A stretch of 64,000 nt of DNA, from positions 806,001 through 870,000 of the forward strand of contig NZ_SJPI01000003.1 in NCBI RefSeq assembly GCF_007859865.1, read 5' to 3'. The notes below the pieces were generated by a model. That model did no database searches. It saw nothing but the letters and a program-made list of their open reading frames with translations, and was not told the DNA's origin. This DNA is from Rubripirellula amarantea (GTDB lineage: Bacteria; Planctomycetota; Planctomycetia; Pirellulales; Pirellulaceae). This document shows positions 37,246 through 45,753 of this stretch, piece by piece. Position 1 is the first letter of the stretch; every line of letters begins with the position of its first letter. A program made the translations under genes and the position numbers.

Positions 37246-37809
37246 CTAACCAGCAATGATCAAGAGCAAAGCGATCACCACCAACAGGACGAAGCTAGCG
37301 ACAACCCACATCTTGGGAACTCGCCTTGGAACCGTCACACCGTCTACAGATGTGTCATGATCCGCTGGAATCAAGACCGGCAGATAAGGATTCGACTGAG
37401 GTTCGGTTTGAATGAGTTTCGCTTCGGATTCTTGCGCATAGGTTGGCGGTTGCAAGGGATTCGCATCGGGCACTAGGTCACCTGAACCGTCGGATCGAGG
37501 AGCCTGGCAATTCCAGCACAGCTCGAACGCTGGCTCGTTCGGCTCACCGCACTCGCCGCAAGTCCAGTCGCCCGCGAGTTCAAGAGTTTCTTGATCACGT
37601 TTGAGAATGGCAACAGCACGATCGTAATCCTCGACCGCTACCTCTAATCGTGCCCCCTGTCGAATCGCAGATTCACCAATTCCAATATCCGCCGCATGGG
37701 TGACGTTATGCAAAGTGGCATTAATATTCTCCACAGCTAAACGACTGCGTATTAGTTCCGCTTCGATGACATCACCGAAGTATCGAAGCGTTACGTTCGT
37801 AGCATGCAT
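37246..37809 (-). CDS. DUF2007-like protein with zinc ribbon and C-terminal membrane anchor
   Basis: About 187 residues. Residues 1-75 resemble the DUF2007 ferredoxin-like signal-transduction domain (VTLRYFGDVIEAELIRSRLA). A RanBP2-type zinc finger with four Cys (WTCGECGEP and CWNCQAP) follows near 80-105. A Pro-rich linker leads to a C-terminal membrane helix (MWVVASFVLLVVIALLLII). It is likely an inner-membrane protein with its domains in the cytoplasm. Function is unknown. ATG 37809 is chosen over TTG 37815 because GGTGA precedes it at suitable spacing. It is convergent with the patatin gene. Confidence 0.75.
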   Translation of the reverse strand: MHATNVTLRYFGDVIEAELIRSRLAVENINATLHNVTHAADIGIGESAIRQGARLEVAVEDYDRAVAILKRDQETLELAGDWTCGECGEPNEPAFELCWNCQAPRSDGSGDLVPDANPLQPPTYAQESEAKLIQTEPQSNPYLPVLIPADHDTSVDGVTVPRRVPKMWVVASFVLLVVIALLLIIAG

Positions 37810-37946
37810 GAGCAAGTCACCTTAACTGGATAACCGGGGTGTTAACACAGGCTCCATTATAGATAGACCCAGGGCGCGGAATATCTAAGGATTCTAGGGT
37901 TCGCTCTCAATGCACCAATTTGGCCGAAGCGTGGTCTCTGATACGT

Positions 37947-38666
37947 CTAAGCAACGCGCGCTTGTGCCGCATGCCGGACATACATCGACTCACAATGCTC
38001 GATCCATCGCTTTAGCCTGCGGACGCTGGGTAGACGTCGGCCACGAAGCTGAGATTGACCAGTTGAACTTTCGGCAAAACGTTCAAGGTCTCGATGAAGA
38101 ACAACCGGTTTTTCGTGTGCTAGGCCACGGACGCTGCGGCGATGGATGCAAACTAACAACATGGCGTCACGAGGCATCATTCCGGGAACGGACGCCGCCA
38201 ATCGAACAGCCCGCCGATACTGACGAAGAATATGAGCAGCCTTCTTAGGCGAACCGAACTTCTTGGCGATCCGATCCGGATCACAGTTCGCCAAATCGCC
38301 AGCGGTCTCGATCCCTAGTTCAGCGAGTCGTTCCGCACGCCGAGGGCTACAGATTCGCGTGTGTTCAAGCTTCATCGACAACAAACGCTGGCGATGGGTG
38401 CTTACCGTGGGAACATGGGGAACAGGTTGGGGTTGGTTCTGCAACAACCCTCGCGATTGCGTTTTTGGGGTGGCCTGCGGTGCATGAAGGTCGACCGGCT
38501 TAGGCACTTTTGCGTAAAGAGTGACGTTGGGGAGGCCACTTTCAATTTTCCGTGGCGGCTGAGGCGAGGAAAACAGACGCAGAAAAGACTGGAGCATGAC
38601 GTGAAACCAAAGAAAAGATTGAGAAGAGTTGTCAGCGAGCCTATGGTCTAGACAATCTTGCCCCAT
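37947..38666 (-). CDS. DUF4332-like helix-hairpin-helix protein
   Basis: Up to 239 residues, basic. The segment ICSPRRAERLAELGIETAGD and following LANCDPDRIAKKFGSP has the helix-hairpin-helix pattern of DUF4332/RecA-N-terminal-like modules, which bind DNA or mediate protein contacts. The first ~90 residues are Pro/Gln-rich and probably disordered. Function is unknown. The start is uncertain: ATG 38666 or ATG 38597 (MLQSFLRLF), neither with a good ribosome binding site. The plus-strand ORFs in this interval are shadows. Confidence 0.6.
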   Translation of the reverse strand: MGQDCLDHRLADNSSQSFLWFHVMLQSFLRLFSSPQPPRKIESGLPNVTLYAKVPKPVDLHAPQATPKTQSRGLLQNQPQPVPHVPTVSTHRQRLLSMKLEHTRICSPRRAERLAELGIETAGDLANCDPDRIAKKFGSPKKAAHILRQYRRAVRLAASVPGMMPRDAMLLVCIHRRSVRGLAHEKPVVLHRDLERFAESSTGQSQLRGRRLPSVRRLKRWIEHCESMYVRHAAQARVA

Positions 38667-38702
38667 CGATGCCAGAGAAAAAACATGACACTAGCATGAC
38701 AC

Positions 38703-39173
38703 TTAAGAGTTCCGGTCCCATCGTTTGAGGGCCTTGGCTAATGTCCGATCGAACGAGGCGGCAAATTCTTTCTTGTCACGGTCTCCGTACGGAGCGGCTC
38801 CGCTGGTTTGCACGCCGGTGCCTCGCAATTCATCCATGAAGTTCCGCATCGACAAACGCCCCGCGATGTTGTCGGGCGTGAACAGGTCGCCTCGCGGGTC
38901 GATAACGTGAACTCCTTTGTCGACCAACTCCGCGGCCAGCGGTAAATCCGCCGTAATGGCCAGCTCACCACTCAAAGCATTCTGAACAATGTACTGGTCG
39001 GCGACATTAGCACCATCGACAACCACCACGGATCGCACCATGGGTGCATCGGCGGGAGTGGCAAGTCTTCGGTTTGCGACCAACAACGTTTCGATTTCCA
39101 ATCGCTTGGCGGCTCGAAAGACGACGTCTTTAACGTCTCGCGGGGCCGCGTCAGCGTCAATCCAAATTCTCAT
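38703..39173 (-). CDS. YaiI/YqxD family protein (UPF0178, DUF188)
   Basis: About 156 residues, the family's size. It starts [15 protein letters not shown], the conserved opening of UPF0178 proteins, and has [29 protein letters not shown] and [18 protein letters not shown], all signature blocks. The Asp-rich pattern suggests a PIN-like metal-binding fold. The cellular role is not established. ATG 39173 gives the usual N-terminus; TTG 39179 would add two residues. It lies 18 nt after parA on the same strand and may be co-transcribed with it. Confidence 0.85.
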   Translation of the reverse strand: MRIWIDADAAPRDVKDVVFRAAKRLEIETLLVANRRLATPADAPMVRSVVVVDGANVADQYIVQNALSGELAITADLPLAAELVDKGVHVIDPRGDLFTPDNIAGRLSMRNFMDELRGTGVQTSGAAPYGDRDKKEFAASFDRTLAKALKRWDRNS

Positions 39174-39191
39174 GCCCAAATCATAACCTGA

Positions 39192-40016
39192 TTAGGCCGC
39201 TGCTCGGACAACTTGCCCATTCTTGACGCATTCTTGCTGCAGCACTTCCTCAGCCAACGCAAGGTAGTCTGTGGCACCATTGCTTTCGGGAGCATAGTCA
39301 AAAATTGACTTCCCAAAACTGGGCGCTTCTGCCAAGCGAATATTGCGTCGCACTCGAGTGTCGAAGAACTTTGCACCACGAAAGAATTCGCGACCGTTTT
39401 GACCAGCTTGGAAGAATTCATCCAAATCGTTGCTCACTTCGGCAGCTAAACGGGTGTTGGAATCATACATGCACAACATGACGCCCGATAAACGCAGATC
39501 GCTGTTGAGTCGTCGCGAGACAACTTCGATGGTTCGAAGCAGTTTGCTTAGTCCGTGCAGGGCTAAGAAATGCGGTTGCAGGGGAAGAAAGACCTCACCT
39601 ACCGCAACAAGCGCGTTGACCGTCAGCACTCCTAGACTTGGTGGACAATCCAAAACCATGTAGTCGAACTTTTCGCTATCGTCTTCGACACGGTCTCGCA
39701 GGATCATTTCACGACCGACTTCACCGGCGAGTTCAAGTTCGGCCGCCGCCAAATCCAGGTTAGCCGGGACCACGGACAAGTTGCTGGTAACAACACGACG
39801 AGCTTGCTCCAGCGATGCTTCGCCGCACAGCACTTCGTACATCGTCGCATCGCCATCCACCGCGCTAATACCGAGGTGCAGTGACGCGTGAGCTTGAGGA
39901 TCAAGGTCCATCAAACACACTCGCTTTCCCGTATTGGCAAGTGCCGCAGCGAGGTTGACGGAGCTGGTGGTTTTACCAACGCCGCCTTTTTGATTGATCA
40001 CAGCTATTGAACGCAT
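39192..40016 (-). CDS. ParA/Soj/MinD-type ATPase
   Basis: 274 residues. The deviant Walker A motif is [14 protein letters not shown] near residue 10, followed by [17 protein letters not shown] and the Walker B region [18 protein letters not shown]. This is the chromosome/plasmid partition or positioning ATPase family. No parB follows, so it may be an orphan ParA that positions another cargo, or its partner may lie elsewhere. A small acidic protein is encoded 50 nt upstream on the same strand and could be its regulator or adaptor. Confidence 0.88.
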   Translation of the reverse strand: MRSIAVINQKGGVGKTTSSVNLAAALANTGKRVCLMDLDPQAHASLHLGISAVDGDATMYEVLCGEASLEQARRVVTSNLSVVPANLDLAAAELELAGEVGREMILRDRVEDDSEKFDYMVLDCPPSLGVLTVNALVAVGEVFLPLQPHFLALHGLSKLLRTIEVVSRRLNSDLRLSGVMLCMYDSNTRLAAEVSNDLDEFFQAGQNGREFFRGAKFFDTRVRRNIRLAEAPSFGKSIFDYAPESNGATDYLALAEEVLQQECVKNGQVVRAAA

Positions 40017-40066
40017 GGTGATTCCTTTCGTGCCTAATTCCGTGGAAGAAAAAACTGACTAACGCA

Positions 40067-40327
40067 CTAGGCAGCCGCAGTCCCACGCATGGAGTGATAC
40101 GCCATTAGAACGTCGAACAAATCCGAATCGATCTCAATTGTGTCGTTCGCAAAGTCATGCAACCAAGCACGATTGCTTTCCGCCGCTTCCATCAATAACG
40201 GCACCATCTTCGACAATGGCACCGAAACGCGTTTCGGCTCTGCCATGCCCGTCACCTGATCAAGTTCGCGTTGTCGACGACGATCAAGATGGTTCGTTGG
40301 GTAGATGCGTAGGGAAGGTTGCGACAT
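40067..40327 (-). CDS. Small protein upstream of parA, unknown function
   Basis: 86 residues. An Arg-rich N-terminus (LDRRRQRELDQ) precedes a helical acidic part ending in IDSDLFDVLMAYHSMRG. No recognised motif. Coding is supported by its position 50 nt before parA on the same strand and the lack of a better ORF; length and composition are plausible for an adaptor. ATG 40327 is used. The opposite-strand ORF at 40138-40443 is less convincing. Confidence 0.5.
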   Translation of the reverse strand: MSQPSLRIYPTNHLDRRRQRELDQVTGMAEPKRVSVPLSKMVPLLMEAAESNRAWLHDFANDTIEIDSDLFDVLMAYHSMRGTAAA

Positions 40328-40731
40328 CAGGAAGAACTTTCAAATCGAGAACATATATCGTGGGGAGGTTGCGATCATCCATCCGGGAAGATCGATCATC
40401 GCTATCAAGGTATCGACCTTACCGGTTAGGCAAATTGAACTGAATTTTCAATTTTTCTTCATGCTCGTGTTTCACTAACGCGTTAGCCAGAGTCAAAACC
40501 GAGAAGCATCAATTTGATGTCCCACGTGTTCGAACTGATACACAGCGATCGAGATTCATTGCAACGGGATGTCGACACGTTTGGACGCAGAGAAGAAATT
40601 TCCCTTGATAAACATGCACATCGCGGCTGTGAAACGCAAGTTTTTGCGAACACCCGCCCAATGGCACGCACGATGCATGGCGATTCACGCCAACGCAACT
40701 CACAATCTTCAACACGCAAAATGTCATTGTC
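40328..40731. other. Divergent intergenic region
   Basis: 404 nt between the small parA-linked gene (minus) and a secreted-protein gene (plus). The ORFs inside have no family features. A perfect 12-bp palindrome CTAACGCGTTAG lies at 40475-40486, directly after TGTTTCAC, which matches one half of the parS consensus, but the second half is missing. The region should hold promoters for both flanking genes. Confidence 0.45.
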
Positions 40732-41337
40732 ATGAAACTCAGATCAACCAAGTCGGCCGGCCTCATCATCTTGGCTCTCATCACCCTCGGACTATCCAAC
40801 ACTGCAGCCTCGGCTTCGCATGGCACGCCCCTAGAATGTGCTGCAGATGAGTACCGGGATGCGATGTTGAGATTTGAACGTGAAGTGAACCAAGCTCGCG
40901 AGTTCGGACGTGCCTATGAGCGACTTGCCGATGATCTTGAAGACGCCAGCGGCAGACTGCGAAGCGCATCGCGAAACTTGAAGCATCCCGAACGACTCTT
41001 GCGGGCATGGGCAGAAGTTCAGTTCTTACACCCTCGAGTTGAACAGACTTTTTTCTCGCTACCACCCACACGCACGCTTTCTATCCTGGCTGTTCACTGG
41101 GACCGCGTTGCCTGCGCGTATGAATCACTTGCTGTTGAATTGCAATGTGTCAACCATCCCCACCGTTATGCCGCAGGCCGTTTCGATACACCGCTTGTTC
41201 CTCGTACTTTTGATTACCAGACTAGGTACGGTTCCCCGTCAATTACACAAGGATTATCTCGGGATCGTTCCACTTTGATGATGCGACATCTGGGGAATGC
41301 GAAGATCGGGGCAACCTTGCAGAGACGTCTCGATTGA
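40732..41337 (+). CDS. Secreted protein of unknown function
   Basis: 201 residues. A signal peptide is clear: basic start MKLRSTKSAG, hydrophobic LIILALITLGLS, and a likely cleavage after ASA near residue 24. The mature part begins with a helical segment (AADEYRDAMLRFEREVNQ, continuing to ~90) that may form a coiled coil. Two Cys are left in the body. No family recognised. ATG 40732 is the natural start. Confidence 0.65.
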   Translation: MKLRSTKSAGLIILALITLGLSNTAASASHGTPLECAADEYRDAMLRFEREVNQAREFGRAYERLADDLEDASGRLRSASRNLKHPERLLRAWAEVQFLHPRVEQTFFSLPPTRTLSILAVHWDRVACAYESLAVELQCVNHPHRYAAGRFDTPLVPRTFDYQTRYGSPSITQGLSRDRSTLMMRHLGNAKIGATLQRRLD

Positions 41338-41365
41338 CGGTAGCGAGTTACGATAGAATCATGGC

Positions 41366-41614
41366 ATGAGTTACAAACATAATGACGAGGACGACTACCG
41401 AGACGATCAACACAACGACGATGAGTACAACAACGATGAGTACCAGGACGAATATGAAGACGACTTTGACTACGAAGAGTTTGTAAGCGAAAACTACGGC
41501 ACTTCGATTAGCAACACTCAAACGAAAATGATTTGGCGTCTTGTGGCAGTGGTCCTGTTGCTCGTCTTCGCCGGTCCCGTAGTAATATCGTTGTTGCAAG
41601 CGTTCTCACAATGA
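41366..41614 (+). CDS. Small acidic membrane protein
   Basis: 82 residues. The first ~45 are almost entirely Asp, Glu, Asn and Tyr (for example DDEYNNDEYQDEYEDDFDYE); the rest is one C-terminal membrane helix (IWRLVAVVLLLVFAGPVVISLL). It is a tail-anchored topology with an acidic cytoplasmic domain. Its stop overlaps the birA start (ATGA at 41611-41614), which supports real translation. Function unknown. TAGAAT at 41354-41359 could be its -10 element. Confidence 0.65.
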   Translation: MSYKHNDEDDYRDDQHNDDEYNNDEYQDEYEDDFDYEEFVSENYGTSISNTQTKMIWRLVAVVLLLVFAGPVVISLLQAFSQ

Positions 41615-42402
41615 CAGACTTGCTGACGATTCAAGGGCAAGCGGACGTTCGCGGCTCACGCGTACTTTCGCAACTGATTAGCGACGGAGTGTGTCGGTCA
41701 GCGTGGCATGCTGATCGAGCGCTTTCGACCAACACAACGGCTCTGGACCAAATTCACAAAGGTGAATTATTGCCGACAGATTGTCCAAGGGTCTTTTTAG
41801 CGGACATTCAAACTGCAGGCCGAGGCCGACACGGGCGGCAATGGATCAGTGAGACCGACAATCTTGCGGTCTCAATGGTGGTCGATGCGGGCGAGGTCGC
41901 GAGTCCATCGGCGAAACTGCTTCCGATAAGCGTAGGCGTTGCCATCGCTCAAGCCATCGAACACCAAATTGCACCCATGCGGGTGCAGTTGAAGTGGCCG
42001 AATGACATTTGGCTCAACAATTCCAAGCTAGCGGGCATTTTGATTGAACGCAGTTCCGTCGCCCCCGAACTAGCCGTGGTGGGAATGGGTATCAATGTCG
42101 GCAGCGCTCCCGAGCAAGCCGTTTCGCTCATGTCCGCAACGGGGCGTCCCATCGACAAGCTAGAAGTGCTCGAATCAATAATCATTCAAGTCAGCGACAT
42201 AATGAAGAGTCACGATGATCACGTCATCAACGAATTCCGATCGCGATGCTTACTTACGCGGAAACGTATCACATTCCAGTATCATGGCATGGATCGGTCA
42301 GGCGAATGTTTGGGTATTGATGAACATGGCCGAATGAACGTTCAAACAGAGGACGGAATGACTACGATTGAAAGCGGGGAAGTGAGCTTGGTCCGTTTTT
42401 GA
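41611..42402 (+). CDS. birA: Biotin--[acetyl-CoA-carboxylase] ligase
   Basis: 263 residues. The biotin-binding/adenylation motif is TAGRGRHGRQW, followed by LKWPNDIWLNNSKLAGILIE and GMGINVG, all standard for biotin protein ligases. The C-terminal domain is short (ECLGIDEHGRM). There is no N-terminal helix-turn-helix, so it is a ligase without the repressor function of E. coli BirA. It attaches biotin to carboxylases such as AccB. ATG 41611 overlaps the upstream small membrane gene by 4 nt; the longer ORF start at 41533 is internal to that gene and rejected. Confidence 0.92.
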   Translation: MTDLLTIQGQADVRGSRVLSQLISDGVCRSAWHADRALSTNTTALDQIHKGELLPTDCPRVFLADIQTAGRGRHGRQWISETDNLAVSMVVDAGEVASPSAKLLPISVGVAIAQAIEHQIAPMRVQLKWPNDIWLNNSKLAGILIERSSVAPELAVVGMGINVGSAPEQAVSLMSATGRPIDKLEVLESIIIQVSDIMKSHDDHVINEFRSRCLLTRKRITFQYHGMDRSGECLGIDEHGRMNVQTEDGMTTIESGEVSLVRF

Positions 42403-42525
42403 TCTGGTTTTCTTTTTCGAAACGCTTCGTTCTTCGCTTGTTCGCAACTTCGCTATTTGCTTCGACGCTTCACAGCTTGTGTTGCCTCCCATATCCCGAC
42501 TATTTGAACTACCACCACCTGACCT

Positions 42526-43278
42526 ATGACCTCACAAAACAATCCTGTCGCGATCGTAACCGGCGGCGCCACGGGCGTTGGGCGTGCTTGCGTGCTTCAA
42601 CTCGCAAAGCGTGGCTTTGATGTATTCCTAAATTATTCGCGCAGCGAGTCCGACGCTTTGCAAACCGCGAGCGATGCGGGTGCTTTTGGGACCACAATCA
42701 CACCGGTGAAGTGTGATGTTTCGCAAGATGCTGAGGTTCGAGCGATGCTCGATCGACTACGCCAGCAGCATGGTCGCTTGGATGTCGTCGTAAATAATGC
42801 GGCGATGACGGACTTCGTACCCTATTCAGATTTAGAGGGGCTCACTGAAGCGAAATGGGATCGCGTACTCGCGGTCAATCTGAAAGGTACTTTTTTTGTT
42901 TCTCGTGCTGCGGCTGAGTTGTTAACGGCGGGGCAGGGCGGTGCCATCGTGAACGTTAGTTCGGTGGCGGCGATCACAGGAATGGGTTCGTCGATTGCAT
43001 ACGCTGCTTCGAAGGCAGGCGTGAACTCGATGACGAAGTCGCTGGCCAAAACGTTGGCTCCAAAGGTTCGGGTCAATGCGGTTTGCCCCGGTCCGATTGA
43101 TAGTCGCTGGATCCGCGAGGGGATTCCGGGCTGGAGCATCGACGAGATGGTCGCTGACTATCCTATCCCCAAGCCATCCAGTCCCGATGACATTGCCGAC
43201 GCCGTGATATTTTTCGCGTTAGGAACTTCCATGACCACCGGACAAATTTTGTCTGTCGACGGAGGACAAACGTTGTGA
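42526..43278 (+). CDS. SDR-family reductase, FabG-like
   Basis: 250 residues. The NADP motif is TGGATGVGRA, the catalytic residues lie in NVSSVAAI and YAASK (the regular Tyr-x3-Lys), and TGQILSVDGGQ closes the protein. This is the ketoreductase-type active site, in contrast to the Tyr-x6-Lys SDR at 13459. Likely 3-oxoacyl-ACP reductase or a related alcohol dehydrogenase. Its stop overlaps the GTG start of the ATPase gene that follows. Confidence 0.87.
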   Translation: MTSQNNPVAIVTGGATGVGRACVLQLAKRGFDVFLNYSRSESDALQTASDAGAFGTTITPVKCDVSQDAEVRAMLDRLRQQHGRLDVVVNNAAMTDFVPYSDLEGLTEAKWDRVLAVNLKGTFFVSRAAAELLTAGQGGAIVNVSSVAAITGMGSSIAYAASKAGVNSMTKSLAKTLAPKVRVNAVCPGPIDSRWIREGIPGWSIDEMVADYPIPKPSSPDDIADAVIFFALGTSMTTGQILSVDGGQTL

Positions 43279-44456
43279 GTGAGCTCTCTGGGTTGCGAGA
43301 CCAGTGTTTGCAAGGGCTGAACGAGTCGGATGCGAACTTTGCGGTAGCATTCATTGACCGCTTGCTTCCGCTTGCCGTTCAAGCACGCGCTTCAGACATC
43401 CATTTGCAACCCGCCCACGGTCGCTGGGAAGTCATGCTGCGAGTGGACGGGGTGCTCTCTTCGCTTGGCTACATCCAGAAATCTGGCGAAAGCGACTTGG
43501 TGTCTCGACTGATGGTGATGGCTCGTCTGCCAACCTACCGATCGGGCCAACCGATGGAAGGTCGTATCTCAATTCCTGGGAACGAAGCAGATTCAACTTT
43601 GCCCGCTCGCCTAGGCGTATTCCCGACGGTGCATGGAGCTCGAGCAGTCGTTCGAATTCTACGCAATGACGAACAACCACACTCACTTGATCACTTGGGT
43701 TTTGATCCATCCGTCGTTCAACAGGTACAAGACCTTTGCCAGCAGAACGACGGTGCCCTACTGCTAACCGGACCTGCGGGCAGCGGCAAGACGACAACGA
43801 TGTATGCAATGCTTCGCCAAATCGCAGCGAGTGTGCCCAAACGCAGCGTGCTGACGATCGAGGATCCTGTGGAAGCCGAGATTCGTGGGGTTTGTCAAAG
43901 TGAACTTGATTTAAGCCAAGGTATGACGTTGGCATCCGCATTGCGAAGTGCTGTGCGGCAAGATAGCGAGGTGTTATTAGTTAGCGAAGTACGCGATCCT
44001 GAAACTGCCGAAGCCGTGATGCAAGCTTCGATGACGGGACACCTCATCTTTTCATCGGTACATTCGACTGATGTTGCGGCGACATTGAAACGTCTCGTTG
44101 CTTACGGAATTCCCACTCATGTCGTTCGCAGCGGATTGCGAGCCGTCATCTCACAGCGTCTGCTTCGCGTTTTTTGCACCCAGTGCGATCATTCACCCGC
44201 AGCGACGGCTACTTGCCAAAGCTGCTGGGGCACGCGGTACCATGGCCGCACGGCAGTGGCACAATGCGTGAGGTTTGATGGCAGCGACCAGGTTGGCGAA
44301 GCTTTCGCAGTGAGTCTTGAGGCGGGCCATTCCACCTATCAAATGACCAGGGCAGCCTGCGAAGCCGGTTACGTTTCGTTGCGAGATCAAGCGAACGAAC
44401 TGGTCAAACAAGGCATCACCGACGAAGCGGAAGTCTACCGCGTGCTGGGTAGCTAG
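43275..44456 (+). CDS. GspE/PilB-type secretion ATPase, short form
   Basis: 393 residues. Motifs: ASDIHLQP and MLRVDGVL of the N2 domain, Walker A GPAGSGKTTTMYAML, Asp box LTIEDPVE, a Walker B-like SEVRDPETAEAVM (usually GEIRDxET), His box HLIFSSVHS, and a four-Cys zinc site (CTQC and CQSC). The first N-terminal domain of PilB/GspE is absent, so it is PilT-like in length but has the PilB zinc site. It may drive type IV pilus or type II secretion assembly. It starts at GTG 43275, coupled to the SDR gene by a 4-nt overlap, which is an odd pairing. No other pilus genes are nearby. Confidence 0.85.
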   Translation: MSELSGLRDQCLQGLNESDANFAVAFIDRLLPLAVQARASDIHLQPAHGRWEVMLRVDGVLSSLGYIQKSGESDLVSRLMVMARLPTYRSGQPMEGRISIPGNEADSTLPARLGVFPTVHGARAVVRILRNDEQPHSLDHLGFDPSVVQQVQDLCQQNDGALLLTGPAGSGKTTTMYAMLRQIAASVPKRSVLTIEDPVEAEIRGVCQSELDLSQGMTLASALRSAVRQDSEVLLVSEVRDPETAEAVMQASMTGHLIFSSVHSTDVAATLKRLVAYGIPTHVVRSGLRAVISQRLLRVFCTQCDHSPAATATCQSCWGTRYHGRTAVAQCVRFDGSDQVGEAFAVSLEAGHSTYQMTRAACEAGYVSLRDQANELVKQGITDEAEVYRVLGS

Positions 44457-44479
44457 CGGTCGCCGGATAAATCGTCCCG

Positions 44480-44812
44480 CTACATGAAGAACATCACGGC
44501 GACGATGATGCCGAAAATCACGCCGACTCCAAGATAGATCGAAATCCCCAGCGTGTTTGAACCGCCAGTCTTGCCGTTGTACTTATGCCCGCAGAATCCA
44601 CACTTGACGTGGGTAAGCAATTTCGGCCCCAACACACCGCCCCACCACGAAAACGAAACGGCGTTGGCGACTTGTTGCTGACATTGAGGACAGGGTGCAA
44701 AGTTGGCTCCCGTCGGGGAAACACCCGGCGGCAAAACACCTTCATTCATCGGAGCCTGATACGGATTCGCTGAGTCGCGAAAATTCGGTGGAATGTTGCT
44801 GGGATCACTCAT
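44480..44812 (-). CDS. Small zinc-ribbon membrane protein
   Basis: About 110 residues. A Pro/Asn-rich start, then two CxxC pairs (CPQC and CGFC) forming a zinc ribbon around ~45-75, and one C-terminal membrane segment (LGISIYLGVGVIFGIIVAVM). Similar small proteins are common in Planctomycetes and have no known function. ATG 44812 (MSDPSNIPPNF) is chosen; 44845 would add 11 residues. Convergent with the ATPase gene. Confidence 0.65.
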   Translation of the reverse strand: MSDPSNIPPNFRDSANPYQAPMNEGVLPPGVSPTGANFAPCPQCQQQVANAVSFSWWGGVLGPKLLTHVKCGFCGHKYNGKTGGSNTLGISIYLGVGVIFGIIVAVMFFM

Positions 44813-45080
44813 GAAACGGTGACGGTGTGAGTTCGGCGGGAGCAAATATCGTGATCAATGATACCTCAACGCGACCTCATAATGATCGCACTATTACTCT
44901 GACCACGAGTTTTCGAATTTTGCGTAAGTGTTTTACAGGCCTCGGATTACACGATCATCGAAGAGAATCCGATTGAATTTGGTCCAAACGATGCACAGGT
45001 TAAGTTCGGTGCTTGGCGTCGACGGAAAGTCGAGTGTGACGCAAAGCAACCAGAATCCCTCCCTCGTCTAAGGACAACTT

Positions 45081-45440
45081 ATGATTAAGTCTCTCTGCTT
45101 GGCGGCAACGGTCGCTGTGACTGGTGCATTTGCATCAATCTCAAGTGAAGCAATGGCAGGTGACTGCTACAGCCGTAGTCATGGTCACAATCGGTCCCAT
45201 CACGGATCGTACTATGGATCACGCTATCGCAGTCCAGTGCCACCCTACCGCAGTCCAGTCGTTCGCTACAGTTCGGGTTATCGTGGCGGCTATGTGCCTA
45301 GCCCATACCGATCCTATGGCTATGGCTCGCCATCGTTTGGTTCACGGTATGGCGGTTTCGGATACTCAGGATTTGGTTATGGTCGCGGAACTTCGATCGG
45401 TGTCGGTCGTCGTGGCGTATCCATCGGTATTGGTTTCTGA
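45081..45440 (+). CDS. Small secreted Gly/Tyr/Ser/Arg-rich protein
   Basis: 119 residues. A signal peptide (MIKSLCLAATVAVTGAFASI, cleavage probably after AMA near 27) is followed by a repetitive sequence rich in Tyr, Gly, Ser, Arg and His (SRYRSPVPPYRSPV and later GYGSPSFGSRYGGFGYSGFG). It contains one Cys near the cleavage site. Such composition suits a surface or cell-wall structural protein. Homology cannot be judged because of the low complexity. A hairpin at 45472-45506 may end the transcript. Confidence 0.65.
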   Translation: MIKSLCLAATVAVTGAFASISSEAMAGDCYSRSHGHNRSHHGSYYGSRYRSPVPPYRSPVVRYSSGYRGGYVPSPYRSYGYGSPSFGSRYGGFGYSGFGYGRGTSIGVGRRGVSIGIGF

Positions 45441-45471
45441 GGAAGTCTTTCCAAGTGACGTAGCTGAACTT

Positions 45472-45506
45472 CACCGCCTTGCGTGATCGAACGCGTTGAG
45501 GCGGTG
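45472..45506 (+). terminator. Hairpin after the Gly/Tyr-rich secreted protein gene
   Basis: CACCGCCT (45472-45479) pairs with AGGCGGTG (45499-45506); inner bases can extend the stem with one mismatch. No T tract follows, so it may be a transcript-stabilising structure or a factor-assisted terminator. Confidence 0.4.
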
Positions 45507-45611
45507 GTGGTCAAAGGCGTGCGCGTTAGAAGCTATGAAGGTCCTGTGGAGTGAGCCAGATTACAGGATTGTTTCCGACCGCGGTCCGGCCGATCGTTAG
45601 TGATCGCTTAG

Positions 45612-45645
45612 CCCACCCGCGGTAATTTCCCACCCGTGGTAATTT
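45612..45645. repeat. 17-bp direct repeat, two tandem copies
   Basis: CCCACCCGCGGTAATTT (45612-45628) is followed at once by CCCACCCGTGGTAATTT (45629-45645), 16 of 17 identical. It lies in the convergent gap 45441-45753, where otherwise only the two hairpins are seen. Confidence 0.75.
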
Positions 45646-45670
45646 TTGGGCGTCGCTTCCAATCGGGTTG

Positions 45671-45718
45671 AAAAAGAAAAGGGAACCTTCCACCGAGTTA
45701 TCGGAAGAAGATTCCCTT
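45671..45718 (-). terminator. Rho-independent terminator for the minus-strand secreted-protein gene
   Basis: On the minus strand AAGGGAA and the following TTCTTCC pair with GGAAG and TTCCCTT, then a run TTCTTTTT follows (A-rich 45671-45680 on the plus strand). It sits 36 nt after the stop at 45754, the right place and orientation. Confidence 0.7.
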
Positions 45719-45753
45719 GCATGGATTATCAAACGCTCACAACGAGCAGTGGA

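Noticed and set aside
37910-38248. Plus-strand ORF of 112 residues
   Set aside because: Antisense to the DUF4332-like gene, with no coding features of its own.
40468-40486. parS centromere site near parA
   Set aside because: Only the half TGTTTCAC matches; the adjacent palindrome CTAACGCGTTAG is different and no parB gene is present.
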